Shown piece after piece: positions 18,064 through 28,101 of a DNA stretch of 64,000 nucleotides (positions within the stretch are counted from its first letter, which is position 1; every line of letters begins with the position of its first letter). Origin of the DNA: Rhodoferax sp. Its GTDB lineage: Bacteria; Pseudomonadota; Gammaproteobacteria; Burkholderiales; Burkholderiaceae_C. Location: assembly GCF_028688795.1 (NCBI RefSeq), contig NZ_JAQTXM010000018.1, positions 1 to 64,000 on the forward strand, in the 5' to 3' direction. A model generated the notes under the pieces. It was not told the origin of the DNA. It worked only from the letters and a program-made list of their open reading frames with translations, and ran no database searches. The position numbers were made by a program, and so were the translations under genes.

Positions 18064-18882
18064 TTAGGCCACCTTGCGAAAGGCACCCGGCTGCACGGTT
18101 TGCAAAGGCGTTTTACAGGCCACCCTGCCCTCTGCGGTGCCCAAAAAGAACAAACCGCCTGGCTTCAAGGTGGCCAGCACGCGGTCCACCACTTCAATCT
18201 TGGTGGGAATGTCAAAGTAAATCAACACGTTGCGCAAAAAGATCACGTCAAACGGGCCGATACCGTCTATTGGCTTGCACAAATTCAGCTGACCAAACTG
18301 CACCCGTTGGCGAATCTTGTCCTGAACCAGCACCTGGCCTTCAGACTCGCCGTCGCCGCGCAAGCAGTAGCGTTTGAGCCGCTCCGGGCTCACGGCGCGG
18401 AGCCGGTCTGCCGGGTAAATGGCCTCTTTCGCACTGAGCAACACGCGATGGCTGATGTCGGTGGCCAAAATCGACCAGTCTGCGCCAATGCGGCCCTGGG
18501 TTTGCAGGTCGGTAAACAACATGGCGGTGCTGTAGGCCTCGTCACCAAAGCTTGAGGCCGCACTCCAGACGGCCAGCGGCGCTTTGCTGCGCCGCTCGGT
18601 CAGCTCTTTTTCAAGCAGCTCATAGTGCTTGGGCTCGCGAAAAAAATACGTCTCATTGGTGGTCAACATGTCCACCGCCATCTGGAACTCAGCTGCTTGC
18701 GACTCGTCTTCCAGAATGGCGATGTAGTCACCAAAACTCTCCAGCCCCATGCGCTGAATGCGCGGCGCCAAGCGCGACTGGATCAATGACTTCTTGGAGT
18801 CGTTGAACGACAAGCCAGCCGCCGCATACATGATGTCGCTGATGCGCTTGAATTCTTTGTCACTGAAGGTGATGGTGGCCAC
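18064..18882 (-). CDS. cheR: Chemotaxis protein methyltransferase CheR
   Basis: The 272-residue SAM-dependent methyltransferase adds methyl groups to receptor glutamates. The N-terminal helical domain is followed by TNETYFFREPKHYELL, the SAM-binding motif, and FDVIFLRNVLIYFD. In motif I the usual AASTGEEPYS is here AASSFGDEAYS, a noticeable deviation at the glycine-rich loop, although the acidic residue and YS are kept. The gene follows the receptor gene at 18898 by 15 bases and overlaps nothing; cheD starts at its stop. Its partners are the receptors ending in NFKPY. Confidence 0.94.
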   Translation of the reverse strand: MATITFSDKEFKRISDIMYAAAGLSFNDSKKSLIQSRLAPRIQRMGLESFGDYIAILEDESQAAEFQMAVDMLTTNETYFFREPKHYELLEKELTERRSKAPLAVWSAASSFGDEAYSTAMLFTDLQTQGRIGADWSILATDISHRVLLSAKEAIYPADRLRAVSPERLKRYCLRGDGESEGQVLVQDKIRQRVQFGQLNLCKPIDGIGPFDVIFLRNVLIYFDIPTKIEVVDRVLATLKPGGLFFLGTAEGRVACKTPLQTVQPGAFRKVA

Positions 18883-18897
18883 ACAGGGCTTTCGTTG

Positions 18898-21861
18898 TTA
18901 ATAGGGTTTGAAATTACCACCCGCGCGGCTGGGTCGCATCAGTTTAGGTGCTTCGTTAGGTGCCAATGTGCTGCCACGGCGCTCGGGCGCAGCCAATGCA
19001 TGGCGGTCTCGCACCGGGGCATGGCCTGCGCCGGTGTTAAAGAATGCAATGCTTTGCTGCAGTTGCTCGGCCTGGCCCGAGAGCTCTTCGCTGGTGGCCG
19101 CCAGTTCTTCACTGGCACTGGCGTTTTGCTGTGTGGCTTTGCTCAACTGCCCCATGGCGCCGCCAATTTGGGTGACCGATTCGCTTTGCTCTGAGCTGGC
19201 GGCGGCAATTTCCTGCACCAGCTCGCTGGTTTTCTGGATGCTGGGCACGATTTCATCGAGCAGTTTGCCAGCACGCTCTGCTGTGGTCACGCTGTTGCTT
19301 GCGAGTTCGCCAATTTCTTTGGCCGCTTCCTGGCTGCGCTCGGCGAGTTTGCGCACCTCTGCTGCTACCACGGCAAAGCCTTTGCCGTGTTCTCCGGCGC
19401 GCGCGGCTTCAATGGCGGCATTCAGGGCCAGCAAATTTGTTTGGTAGGCAATGTCGTCCACGATACCGATCTTGGCGGCGATTTGTTTCATGGCCTTGAC
19501 GGTTTGGCTCACCGCTTGGCCGCCGTCAACCGCCTCTTTGGTTGTTTTGGTGGCCATGCCGTCGGTGACGCGGGCGTTATCGCTGTTTTGGGTGATGGAG
19601 GCACTCATCACGTCAATGCTGGCCGTGGTTTCTTCCACGCTGGCGGCTTGTTCACTGGCAGCCTGACTCAAACTTTGAGCCGTGGCTGAGACCTGGTTGG
19701 CTGCGCCGGTCAGGGCATCTGCGGCACCGCGCACCTCTTCAATCACACGTGTCAGGTTGTCACTGGAGGCGTTGACACTGTCTTTGACCTTGCCGAACAA
19801 ACCCTGGTAGTCGCGCGTGATGCGCGGGGTGAGATCGCCTTCGGCTACCGCCAGCATCACCCGTGCCACGTCACCCAAGCCCTGCTCACTTGTTTCCACG
19901 AGTTGATTCATGCCAGCAGAAACTTTGGCGAAGAAGCCGGTTTTATTGTCCAGACGCAGGCGACCGCTGAAGTCGCCTTGCGTGGCGGCATTAACCATGG
20001 CATCGAGCTCATCTTCTGAGGCGATTTCGTCAGTGCGGTCCAGCCATTGGGTGATGCGGCCAATGGGCTCACCGGCGCTGTTGTGTACGGGGCGCGCCAG
20101 CAGGCGCAGTTGCCGGCCCTGGATGGTCATGTCGACGGTGTCGCCGGAGCGAACGGCTTGGTCAAATTTGCTGGCGTCAGCCGGGTTCTTGAACAGACTT
20201 GAGAGTTTGTTGCCGTAAAACTGGTCGGCATCAAACGTGCTACCGCCAAAAATTTTGAGTAATTCTTTGGCCGGTGGCGTGGCGTGCACCAGCAGGGCTT
20301 GGGCATTGGAAACGGTGACACAGACCGGCAGGCTGTCCAGACTGAGGCGGATGCGTTCGTTGAAGGCGGCCGCAGTTGCGGCGGTTTTCATGGCCGCTTG
20401 CACTTGGTCAATGGCTTCGGTAATGCGGGCTTTTTGGCCCGGCAGGCGGTCCATTTGCACGTCCAAGTTGCCCGCCGTGTAAGCACCAACCACTTCCACC
20501 ACCTTCAACTTCACAGCTATGTGGGCTTGCACCAAAGTGTTGATGGACTGCGCCATCTCAGCATACGCACCAGGCAAGCCCTGGCTGGACATTTTGAAGT
20601 CCAATGCGCCGGCTTCATGCTGGTGCGCCAACGCTGTTTGCGCTGACTGGAATTGGCCCAGGACAGCTTGCATGTTGCTCAAAGCCCTGAGGACTTGCGC
20701 CGCCTCATCACGACCCACAGGCAGTTCAGGCGGGTCAGACAAATCCCCCTCGGCAATTTTTTGCAGGTGCCGATTCACTTGTTGCAGGCCACCGCTGGTG
20801 ACCCGGAAAAAGCAGTAAAACAAATAGGCGGCCAGCAGCAGCGCCGCCAAACCGACACCGCCAGCCAGCACCAAGCGCTGTTGCATCGCCGCATGACGGG
20901 CAAGAAGTAGCGCATCCAGCGCATTCAACCCCTTGTCATAAAACGACTGCAAGCGCACCACGGCTACTTGTCCCTTGTCAAAAAACTGGGCCGCTGTCAA
21001 CGCCTTCTGGCTCAGTAGGGTTTGCGGGTCTTTGGCCAGTGTTTGAAACGCCTGCACATCGTCCCAGATGGCCATGTCCAACTTATCCTTGAGTGATGCA
21101 TTCGCCGCAAATGAGCGCTGCAGATAACTGCGGGCCTGGGTAATGCCATTGCTCACACCGGCCGCCCATACGGCGTAACGTTTTTCCTCAGCCACAGACA
21201 AACCGGGTTTGGCCAATGCAAACGTGCCCCACCCCCAGAGCTGGCCCAGGTCTTCGGCCAGACCGGGCAGGGTCAGCGCCATGGTGTTGATCATGTAAAA
21301 ACTGTCCACATCCGGATCAAGCACCAGGTTGGAGTTGTCACCCAAAAGCACCAGAAGTGCCGCGACCGATTGGCTCACCGGCCCAAAAACGGTTCTGCCA
21401 TCTTTGTCGGCGCCGTTGTCCACCTTGGCCGTAGCCTCCCAGGCGGTTTTGAGCTTGTCAAATTCTGCTTTGACCCTGAGTTCGTCCCCGGAACTGGCAA
21501 TGAACTTGTCAAAGCCTAACAATGCCGCATCGGTCTCGGCTCGGGCCGCCCGGTAAGCAGCCTGCCCGTCAAAGCCGCCTAATGTGGCGCGCGTGGCGTT
21601 ACGGGTTTTAAGCACTGCCGTGTAAACCGGCACAAACTGCCGCAAAGCCACCACACCCACGCGCTCCTGCGCGGTAAAGGCCATCTGGTCCCGCTGGCCG
21701 CTGGCAAAGAAATAGCCAAACAGCACAATGGGCAACAGAAACATCAGACAGATGAGCCCAGCCTTGCCTGCAAATTGCAAATTGCCCATCAGGCGCATGC
21801 CTGGTGCCCAAAGACCAAATGGACGCGATGCCTCAGCCATGGGGCTAACTCGATCTGTCAT
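18898..21861 (-). CDS. Methyl-accepting chemotaxis protein with internal PAS-like domain
   Basis: A 987-residue receptor. TM1 lies near residues 32-50 and TM2 near 330-350, enclosing a large periplasmic helical sensor. A HAMP follows, then a PAS-like segment (residues about 505-625, [18 protein letters not shown] to [16 protein letters not shown]), a second HAMP-like stretch and the signalling hairpin with the tip [20 protein letters not shown]. It ends in GGNFKPY. The ATG at 21861 has GGGAG eight bases upstream; a GTG two codons earlier is less likely. Its PAS-like and signalling parts are nearly identical to those of the receptor at 28102. The ligand is unknown. Confidence 0.93.
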   Translation of the reverse strand: MTDRVSPMAEASRPFGLWAPGMRLMGNLQFAGKAGLICLMFLLPIVLFGYFFASGQRDQMAFTAQERVGVVALRQFVPVYTAVLKTRNATRATLGGFDGQAAYRAARAETDAALLGFDKFIASSGDELRVKAEFDKLKTAWEATAKVDNGADKDGRTVFGPVSQSVAALLVLLGDNSNLVLDPDVDSFYMINTMALTLPGLAEDLGQLWGWGTFALAKPGLSVAEEKRYAVWAAGVSNGITQARSYLQRSFAANASLKDKLDMAIWDDVQAFQTLAKDPQTLLSQKALTAAQFFDKGQVAVVRLQSFYDKGLNALDALLLARHAAMQQRLVLAGGVGLAALLLAAYLFYCFFRVTSGGLQQVNRHLQKIAEGDLSDPPELPVGRDEAAQVLRALSNMQAVLGQFQSAQTALAHQHEAGALDFKMSSQGLPGAYAEMAQSINTLVQAHIAVKLKVVEVVGAYTAGNLDVQMDRLPGQKARITEAIDQVQAAMKTAATAAAFNERIRLSLDSLPVCVTVSNAQALLVHATPPAKELLKIFGGSTFDADQFYGNKLSSLFKNPADASKFDQAVRSGDTVDMTIQGRQLRLLARPVHNSAGEPIGRITQWLDRTDEIASEDELDAMVNAATQGDFSGRLRLDNKTGFFAKVSAGMNQLVETSEQGLGDVARVMLAVAEGDLTPRITRDYQGLFGKVKDSVNASSDNLTRVIEEVRGAADALTGAANQVSATAQSLSQAASEQAASVEETTASIDVMSASITQNSDNARVTDGMATKTTKEAVDGGQAVSQTVKAMKQIAAKIGIVDDIAYQTNLLALNAAIEAARAGEHGKGFAVVAAEVRKLAERSQEAAKEIGELASNSVTTAERAGKLLDEIVPSIQKTSELVQEIAAASSEQSESVTQIGGAMGQLSKATQQNASASEELAATSEELSGQAEQLQQSIAFFNTGAGHAPVRDRHALAAPERRGSTLAPNEAPKLMRPSRAGGNFKPY

Positions 21862-21887
21862 AAACACTCCCTTAAAAAACGACCCGT

Positions 21888-24140
21888 TCAGTACGGTTTG
21901 AAATTGCCGCCAGAGCGGCCCGGCGCGGACAATTTGGGTGCTGCAGAGCGCGGCAGTGCTCCACGGCGCTCCGGCGCTGTTGCCGCATGGCGGTCTTGCA
22001 CCCTGGGCGCTTCGCCACCCAGGTTAAAGAACGCTACCGATTGCTGCAACTGCTCGGCTTGACCCGAGAGCTCTTCGCTGGTGGCCGCAAGCTCTTCGGA
22101 GGCGCTGGCGTTCTGCTGGGTGGCTTTGCTCAGCTGGCCCATGGCACCACCGATTTGTGTCACCGATTCACTTTGCTCGCTGCTGGCAGCCGCAATCTCC
22201 TGCACCAGTTCGCTGGTTTTCTGAATGCTGGGCACGATGGCATCCAGCAGCTTGCCCGCACGCTCGGCCGTGGTGACGCTGTTGCCAGCCAATTCACCAA
22301 TCTCCTTGGCAGCCTCCTGGCTGCGCTCGGCCAGTTTGCGCACCTCGGCAGCCACCACGGCAAAACCCTTGCCGTGTTCACCGGCGCGTGCCGCTTCAAT
22401 GGCGGCGTTCAGGGCCAGCAAATTGGTCTGGTAGGCAATGTCGTCGACGATGCCAATCTTGGCCGCGATTTGCTTCATGGCGATCACCGTTTGGCTCACC
22501 GCACTGCCACCGTCCACCGCCTCTTTGGTGGTTTTGGTGGCCATGCCGTCAGTGACGCGGGCGTTGTCGCTGTTTTGGGTGATGGAGGCACTCATCACAT
22601 CAATCTGCGAGGTGGTTTCTTCGACGCTGGCAGCTTGTTCGCTGGCAGCTTGCGACAGAGATTGGGCGGTGGCAGACACCTGGTTGGCCGCACCGGTGAG
22701 GGCATCGGCAGCACCGCGCACCTCACCAATGACCTGGGTCAGGTTTTCACTGGAGGTGTTGACACTGTCCTTGACCTTGCCAAACAGGCCTTGGTAGTCA
22801 CGCGTCATGCGCTGGGTCAGGTCGCCCTCAGCCACCGCAGTCAGCACGCGCGCCACATCATTCAGTCCCTGCTCGCAGGTTTCAAGCAGGGTGTTCATAC
22901 CCTCTGAGATTTTGCGCAAAAATCCGGTCTTGCTTGCCAGGTCGAGCCTGCCGCTGAAGTCTCCTTGCGTGGCAGCCACCACCATGTTGTCAACCCCAAG
23001 CTCGGCGGCCACTTCGTCAGTGCGGTCCAGCCAATGCGTGATGCGTCCAACAGTCTCACCATAGCTGTCCAACACGGGCTGGGCCCGCAGTCGCAATTTG
23101 TGGCCTTGGACTTCCATGTCCACAACCTCCCCTGACTGCACGGCGTGGTCAATGCGCACGGCATCTGCCGGGTCGTTGAACAAACTGGTGAGCTTGCGGC
23201 CATAAAACTTGTCAATATCAAAGCCCGGACCTGCCAGCAGCTTGAGCAGGCCAACAGCCTGGGGCGTGGCGCGCATCAATTCACCGCCAAAATCAGACAC
23301 CGTCACCGCCACTGGCAAATTCTCCATGGCGAACTTGATGCGCTGCTCCCCCGTCACATCGGTGGCAATCTTGACCACCTTCAGCACCCGCCCCATTTCG
23401 TCGGTCACCGGGTTGTAGACGGCCTGCAACCAGACCGCTTTGCCCCCTTTGCCCACCCGCTTGTAAGTAGATTTTTGTGGCTTGCCAGCCTTCAGGTCAG
23501 CCCAGAACTGCGAATAAGCAGGGCTGGCAGCATCAGATGGAGCTACAAACAACCGGTGGTGCTGCCCCACTGCTTCCACACGGCTGTAGCCCATGATCTG
23601 CAAAAAAGTGTCATTGGCCTTCAGGACGTGTCCACCCAAGTCAAATTCAACCATGCCGTAGGTCGCGTCAATGGCAGCCAGCACGCCACGCGCATTTTGT
23701 CGCTCGGTCTCGGCCTCAGTGATGTCGTAACGCACACCCAGGTACTTCATAGGCTTGCCGTTGTCGCCCATGATGGGGGCAATGACGGCATCCACGTAGT
23801 ACGGCACACCGTCTTTGGCGCGGTTTTTGATGATGCCGCGAAACATCTCACCGCGCCCGATGGTGGCCCACAACTGCTTGAAGGTGTCCTTGGGCATGTC
23901 GGGGTGGCGCGTGGTGCTGTGCGGGTGGCCCACCAGTTCGCTCTTGCTGTATTTGGACACCTCGATGAACTTGTCATTGACGCTCAGGATGTCGCCCTTT
24001 TTGTCGGACTCAGACACGATGGAGGTCATGTTCATGACGTCGGTGCGCACCTTGAGCTCGGCCTCTAAAGTGGCCAGGCGCTGGTTGATTGCAGCGCCAT
24101 TGAACAGGCGATCCATCAGGGAATAAGACTTGGGCTTCAT
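21888..24140 (-). CDS. PAS-domain methyl-accepting chemotaxis protein, apparently cytoplasmic
   Basis: A 750-residue receptor without an evident membrane segment. The first PAS domain (about 40-145) resembles Aer-type redox sensors ([31 protein letters not shown]). A second PAS (about 150-265) contains [15 protein letters not shown], and a third PAS-like stretch is related to that of the neighbouring receptors ([15 protein letters not shown]). The signalling domain has the family tip [15 protein letters not shown], and the protein ends GGNFKPY. GAGGA precedes the ATG. The gene lies between cheV (46 bases) and the receptor at 18898 (26 bases). Confidence 0.92.
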   Translation of the reverse strand: MKPKSYSLMDRLFNGAAINQRLATLEAELKVRTDVMNMTSIVSESDKKGDILSVNDKFIEVSKYSKSELVGHPHSTTRHPDMPKDTFKQLWATIGRGEMFRGIIKNRAKDGVPYYVDAVIAPIMGDNGKPMKYLGVRYDITEAETERQNARGVLAAIDATYGMVEFDLGGHVLKANDTFLQIMGYSRVEAVGQHHRLFVAPSDAASPAYSQFWADLKAGKPQKSTYKRVGKGGKAVWLQAVYNPVTDEMGRVLKVVKIATDVTGEQRIKFAMENLPVAVTVSDFGGELMRATPQAVGLLKLLAGPGFDIDKFYGRKLTSLFNDPADAVRIDHAVQSGEVVDMEVQGHKLRLRAQPVLDSYGETVGRITHWLDRTDEVAAELGVDNMVVAATQGDFSGRLDLASKTGFLRKISEGMNTLLETCEQGLNDVARVLTAVAEGDLTQRMTRDYQGLFGKVKDSVNTSSENLTQVIGEVRGAADALTGAANQVSATAQSLSQAASEQAASVEETTSQIDVMSASITQNSDNARVTDGMATKTTKEAVDGGSAVSQTVIAMKQIAAKIGIVDDIAYQTNLLALNAAIEAARAGEHGKGFAVVAAEVRKLAERSQEAAKEIGELAGNSVTTAERAGKLLDAIVPSIQKTSELVQEIAAASSEQSESVTQIGGAMGQLSKATQQNASASEELAATSEELSGQAEQLQQSVAFFNLGGEAPRVQDRHAATAPERRGALPRSAAPKLSAPGRSGGNFKPY

Positions 24141-24186
24141 GGCGTGTCCTCGTTAACGTGAAATAGCGCAATGCCGGTGTTCGTGG

Positions 24187-25140
24187 TCATCCCAGCACAC
24201 GACGCAACGTGGCAGCCAACTCACGCGGCGCAAATTTGCCCACATAACCATCGGCGCCCACGCCCTTGACGTGGTTCTCGTTGGTGGTGCCGGTCAGGGA
24301 TGAATGAATGACCACCGGAATGCCTTTGAAGCGCGCGTCCTGCTTGATGAGACGCGTCAGGGTAAAGCCATCCATTTCTGGCATTTCGAGGTCGGTCAGC
24401 ACCACCGCTATCTTGTCTTTGATGCGCCCACCGTCAAGTTTGACTTGATCGGCCAACGCCTGCAAATAGTCCCAGGCTTCCTTGCCCGTTTTGGTCATGA
24501 CAAATTCAACACCCATGGCTTTCAAACCCAACTCAATCACCGAGCGAGCCACGGCGGAATCGTCTGCCACCAACACCCTGGAGCCGGGCGGCAAGACCAG
24601 CTCCGGTCCGACCACTTCACGGGTAATTTCCTCTTTGGTGGCGGGCATGACATCGCGCAACACCTGCTCCACATCCAGCACCTGTGCCAGGCGGGTATCG
24701 GGGTTGGCGCCATCGAGCCGGGCAATCCCTGTGACCAACGCACCGGCATGTGTGCCTTCTGCGGGCAACACCTGGTCCCACTCAAGCCGAACAATCTCAC
24801 GCACATCTTCAACGGCAAAGGCCTGCACGGTGCGGCCAAATTCGGTGACCATCAAAATGGTCAAGCCCATCTTGGGAGTGCACCCCACCACCGCAGGCAA
24901 GTTGATCACGGGAATGATCTGACCACGGATATTGGCTACACCAATCAGGTGCTGATGCGAATTGGCCAATGCGGTGATCTTGGGCATCACCAGCACCTCG
25001 CGCACCTTGAACACATTGATGCCAAAAAGCTCGCGCTCACCTGTGCTGGGGGCTTCACCCAATCGAAACAACAACAACTCAAACTTGTTGGTGCCCGCCA
25101 ACCGGGTGCGTTCTTCAATGTCTTTGTCGTGTGGATTCAT
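24187..25140 (-). CDS. cheV: Chemotaxis protein CheV (CheW-receiver fusion)
   Basis: A 317-residue coupling protein with an N-terminal CheW domain (FGINVFKVREVLVMPKI, LIGVANIRGQIIPVINL) and a C-terminal receiver (VLVADDSAVARSVIELGL; phosphoacceptor Asp in VVLTDLEMPEMDGF; lysine in YVGKFAPREL). CheV couples receptors to CheA and may act as a phosphate sink in adaptation. The ATG at 25140 is chosen over a TTG four codons upstream. It is about 60% similar by eye to the second CheV at 52926, so the genome has at least two. Confidence 0.93.
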   Translation of the reverse strand: MNPHDKDIEERTRLAGTNKFELLLFRLGEAPSTGERELFGINVFKVREVLVMPKITALANSHQHLIGVANIRGQIIPVINLPAVVGCTPKMGLTILMVTEFGRTVQAFAVEDVREIVRLEWDQVLPAEGTHAGALVTGIARLDGANPDTRLAQVLDVEQVLRDVMPATKEEITREVVGPELVLPPGSRVLVADDSAVARSVIELGLKAMGVEFVMTKTGKEAWDYLQALADQVKLDGGRIKDKIAVVLTDLEMPEMDGFTLTRLIKQDARFKGIPVVIHSSLTGTTNENHVKGVGADGYVGKFAPRELAATLRRVLG

Positions 25141-25196
25141 GGTCTTGGGCAATCATTAGAAGGGCAAATTGGAAGGCATTATTTGTCAGCCAAGAC

Positions 25197-27563
25197 TCAC
25201 ACAGAGCCGCGCTTCATCCTGCCCAATGTGGCGATCACCCGGTTGGATGCCGTGGTGAATGCCGAGCGGGGGCCAATCATGTCGGTGGCGGCGTCAAAGC
25301 GGCGCTGGTTGATGACTTGCGCCACATCACCCGCGCTGTGGTGAAAGTGCTTGTGCTCATCTACGAGCTTTGCAAACTCGCTACTTTGGCCAAGCGCTGC
25401 CTTGCCTTCCGAGTAAATCCATTTACCTAGTTCACATGCATCATCTCGTGCAATGGTCTCGGCTTTGAGCTGCTCCTGCTGGCTGATGGCCGCCCTGAAT
25501 TTGGTCTTCCACTGGGCATGGGCCGTGATCACCTTGTCAAAATCCAGGCTCAACCCTGCATCGTGCCGCATTGGCACGCCAACTGATACCCCTAACTGAG
25601 GCCTCTTGACGGCGAGCGAGGCGAAACCTCTCGATGCGCCTTGACGCGCGTGGCGGTCTGGTACGGGCGGTGCATCGTCGCCAATATTGAAAAACGCTAT
25701 GGTCTGCTGGAGCTGCTCAGCTTGCCCTGAGAGCTCTTCACTGGTGGCAGCTAGCTCTTCACTGGCACTGGCATTTTGCTGCGTGGCTTTGCTCAGCTGC
25801 CCCATGGCCCCGCCAATTTGCGTGACAGATTCGCTTTGTTCGCTGCTGGCGGCGGCAATTTCTTGCACCAGTTCACTCGTCTTCTGGATGCTGGGCACAA
25901 TGGCATCCAGCAACCGCCCAGCCCGCTCTGCCGTGGTGACGCTGTTGCCGGCCAACTGACCAATTTCTTTGGCGGCTTCCTGGCTGCGCTCGGCCAGCTT
26001 GCGCACCTCTGCCGCCACCACGGCAAAACCTTTGCCGTGTTCGCCAGCGCGGGCGGCTTCAATGGCGGCGTTCAGGGCCAGCAAATTGGTTTGGTAGGCA
26101 ATGTCGTCAACGATGCCGATCTTGGCGGCGATCTGCTTCATGGCGGTCACGGTTTGACTCACCGCGCTGCCGCCATCCACGGCTTCCTTGGTGGTTTTGG
26201 TGGCCATGCCATCGGTCACTTTGGCGTTGTCGCTGTTTTGGTTGATGCTGGTACTCATCACGTCGATGCTGGCGCTGGTTTGGTCCACGTTGGCGGCCTG
26301 TTCGCTGGCGGCCTGGCTCAGGGACTGCGCGGTGCTGCTCACTTGGTTGGCTGCGCCGGTGAGGGCATCGGCGGCAGCGCGGACTTCAGCAATAACCTGA
26401 GTCAGTTTTTCTGACGTGGCGTTGACGCTGTCTTTGACCTGTCCAAACAAACCCTTGTAGTCGCGGGTGATGCGTTGTGTCAGGTCGCCTCGCGACAGGG
26501 CGTCAAGGGCCAGGGCGGTGTCCTGCATCACCCCGTCACTGGTTTCAACCATCTGGTTGATGCCATTGGACAGGTTGACAAAGAAACCGGTTTTACCCTC
26601 CAGACTCAAACGCTTGCTTAAGTCCCCCTGCGCTGCGGCATGGACCATGTGGTCAATTTCCTCTTCAGCCGCCAACTGCTCAGTCACGTCTTGCCACTGA
26701 CCGACTGTGCCCAGGCGCTCGCCGCTTTCGGTCAAAACCGGGGTGGTGGTCAGGTCATACATGCGCCCGCCCAGCATGAGCCGACTACGGACGGTTGCGG
26801 TTAAGGCACGCAGGCGCGCCACAGCCGCTGTCGGATCAGCGTAAAACATGCCAACGCTTTGCCCCACCACTTTGTCTGGCTCAAACCCCTCAATCTGCTT
26901 CTTAAAGCCTTGCACGTTGTGCCGCAGGGTGGCGTGCAAAGCGTGGTTGATGTAGATCACGATGCCATCGTCGTCGGCAATGCGTACTGGCAGGCTCACG
27001 TTGTCCAATGCCAGGCGGATGCGACGGTTTTCATTGGCAACCACGCGCTCCTGCTCTTGCGCCGCCAATTTTTCAGCCGCTGCAAGTTGCTCTGCCGCCA
27101 CCTTTTGGGCCATGGCTTTGAGTGACTCGTTGGTCTGCGCCAGCGACTTGGCAAACGTGCCGCGCAAGCCGGTTTCTTGCGCCAGCCTGAAATACTGGCC
27201 TTGGCTTGCGTATTGCAGTGCCGTGGCCTGCTCCCTGAAGCACGCCTCCAGTTGGTCGAGCATGTCGTTGAAATCCCAGCAAACGTCATGAAACAAGCCA
27301 CTCACCGGCAGTTTGTGCAAGCGCTTCCCGAACCTGCCATGTGCCACTTCTTGCGCAATGACCTGAATCTCTCGCACATAGCGCTGTTGGCGCTGCAAGC
27401 GGCGCTGCCAGGCCACCAGACACACCAAAGTCGGAACCAACCAGATCAAAACAAACGCACTCCAGCCCTCATGCCAGCTTTGCAGCGCTGCCCCTGCGAG
27501 CAACAATGCGCCCATCACCCACACAAAACTTGCACCTTCAGAGCGAGAGGATGAGCTGTTCAT
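25197..27563 (-). CDS. Methyl-accepting chemotaxis protein with C-terminal CZB zinc-binding domain
   Basis: A 788-residue receptor with two closely spaced N-terminal membrane segments (about 12-27 and 35-52) and almost no periplasmic loop. Coiled-coil and PAS regions follow ([21 protein letters not shown]), then the standard signalling hairpin. The C-terminus (about 660-770) is a CZB domain: a His in [24 protein letters not shown], and [12 protein letters not shown], the three-histidine/one-cysteine zinc site known to sense zinc or oxidants such as hypochlorite. It lacks the NFKPY ending of its neighbours. The start at 27563 has AAAGGAG upstream and overlaps the PAS gene by 26 bases. Confidence 0.92.
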   Translation of the reverse strand: MNSSSSRSEGASFVWVMGALLLAGAALQSWHEGWSAFVLIWLVPTLVCLVAWQRRLQRQQRYVREIQVIAQEVAHGRFGKRLHKLPVSGLFHDVCWDFNDMLDQLEACFREQATALQYASQGQYFRLAQETGLRGTFAKSLAQTNESLKAMAQKVAAEQLAAAEKLAAQEQERVVANENRRIRLALDNVSLPVRIADDDGIVIYINHALHATLRHNVQGFKKQIEGFEPDKVVGQSVGMFYADPTAAVARLRALTATVRSRLMLGGRMYDLTTTPVLTESGERLGTVGQWQDVTEQLAAEEEIDHMVHAAAQGDLSKRLSLEGKTGFFVNLSNGINQMVETSDGVMQDTALALDALSRGDLTQRITRDYKGLFGQVKDSVNATSEKLTQVIAEVRAAADALTGAANQVSSTAQSLSQAASEQAANVDQTSASIDVMSTSINQNSDNAKVTDGMATKTTKEAVDGGSAVSQTVTAMKQIAAKIGIVDDIAYQTNLLALNAAIEAARAGEHGKGFAVVAAEVRKLAERSQEAAKEIGQLAGNSVTTAERAGRLLDAIVPSIQKTSELVQEIAAASSEQSESVTQIGGAMGQLSKATQQNASASEELAATSEELSGQAEQLQQTIAFFNIGDDAPPVPDRHARQGASRGFASLAVKRPQLGVSVGVPMRHDAGLSLDFDKVITAHAQWKTKFRAAISQQEQLKAETIARDDACELGKWIYSEGKAALGQSSEFAKLVDEHKHFHHSAGDVAQVINQRRFDAATDMIGPRSAFTTASNRVIATLGRMKRGSV

Positions 27564-28056
27564 AGCTGACTCCTTTTTGTTTCAGAATGCCGTTCAACAA
27601 CACCAGCGAGGCCTCACAAGCGTCCTTGGGGCCAGCAAAACGCTCTTCTTCAAGCATCAGCTTGTAAACATCCGTGACGACCGCAATGGCGGCAGGCTTG
27701 GCCTTGCGCCGCACCGAAAAATACCCCACTGTGTTGCCTTGCTCATCCAGGTCTGGTGTGATGTTGGCAAACACCCAGTAATAACTACCGTCTTTGCTCA
27801 TGTTTTTCACATAAGCAAAACATTCCTTCCCAGTTGCCAGCGTGTCCCACAAGAACTTAAAAACACCCCGCGGCATATCGGGATGTCGCACGATGTTGTG
27901 CTGGGCACCCAGCAGGTCGCTTTCGGCGTAACCCGAAAACTCGATGAAGACCCGGTTGCAGTAGGTGATGCGGCCTTTGAGGTCGGTTTTGGAGACGATG
28001 AAGTCATCGTCCCTCATCACCCGCTCTTGCTGGGTGGGCTCGGTTTTGTATTTCAT
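27538..28056 (-). CDS. Stand-alone PAS-domain protein
   Basis: A 172-residue protein with one PAS domain (about 15-120) of the Aer/PAS_3 type: [40 protein letters not shown] and [20 protein letters not shown]. It has no signalling or kinase domain, so it may act as a separate sensor module for the adjoining receptor at 25197, with which it overlaps by 26 bases. That partnership is inferred from gene order. Its PAS is close to the first PAS of the receptor at 21888, which suggests FAD or another redox ligand. Confidence 0.88.
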   Translation of the reverse strand: MKYKTEPTQQERVMRDDDFIVSKTDLKGRITYCNRVFIEFSGYAESDLLGAQHNIVRHPDMPRGVFKFLWDTLATGKECFAYVKNMSKDGSYYWVFANITPDLDEQGNTVGYFSVRRKAKPAAIAVVTDVYKLMLEEERFAGPKDACEASLVLLNGILKQKGVSYEQLILSL

Positions 28057-28101
28057 GGCATCGCCTTCAAAAGTAGCCTCAGGCCTGATTCAATAGAGCG
28101 T

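Noticed and set aside
25749..25785. TAGCTCTTC in the receptor at 25197 as an element copy
   Set aside because: It is ordinary receptor coding sequence shared with the paralogues, with no second block at the fixed spacing.
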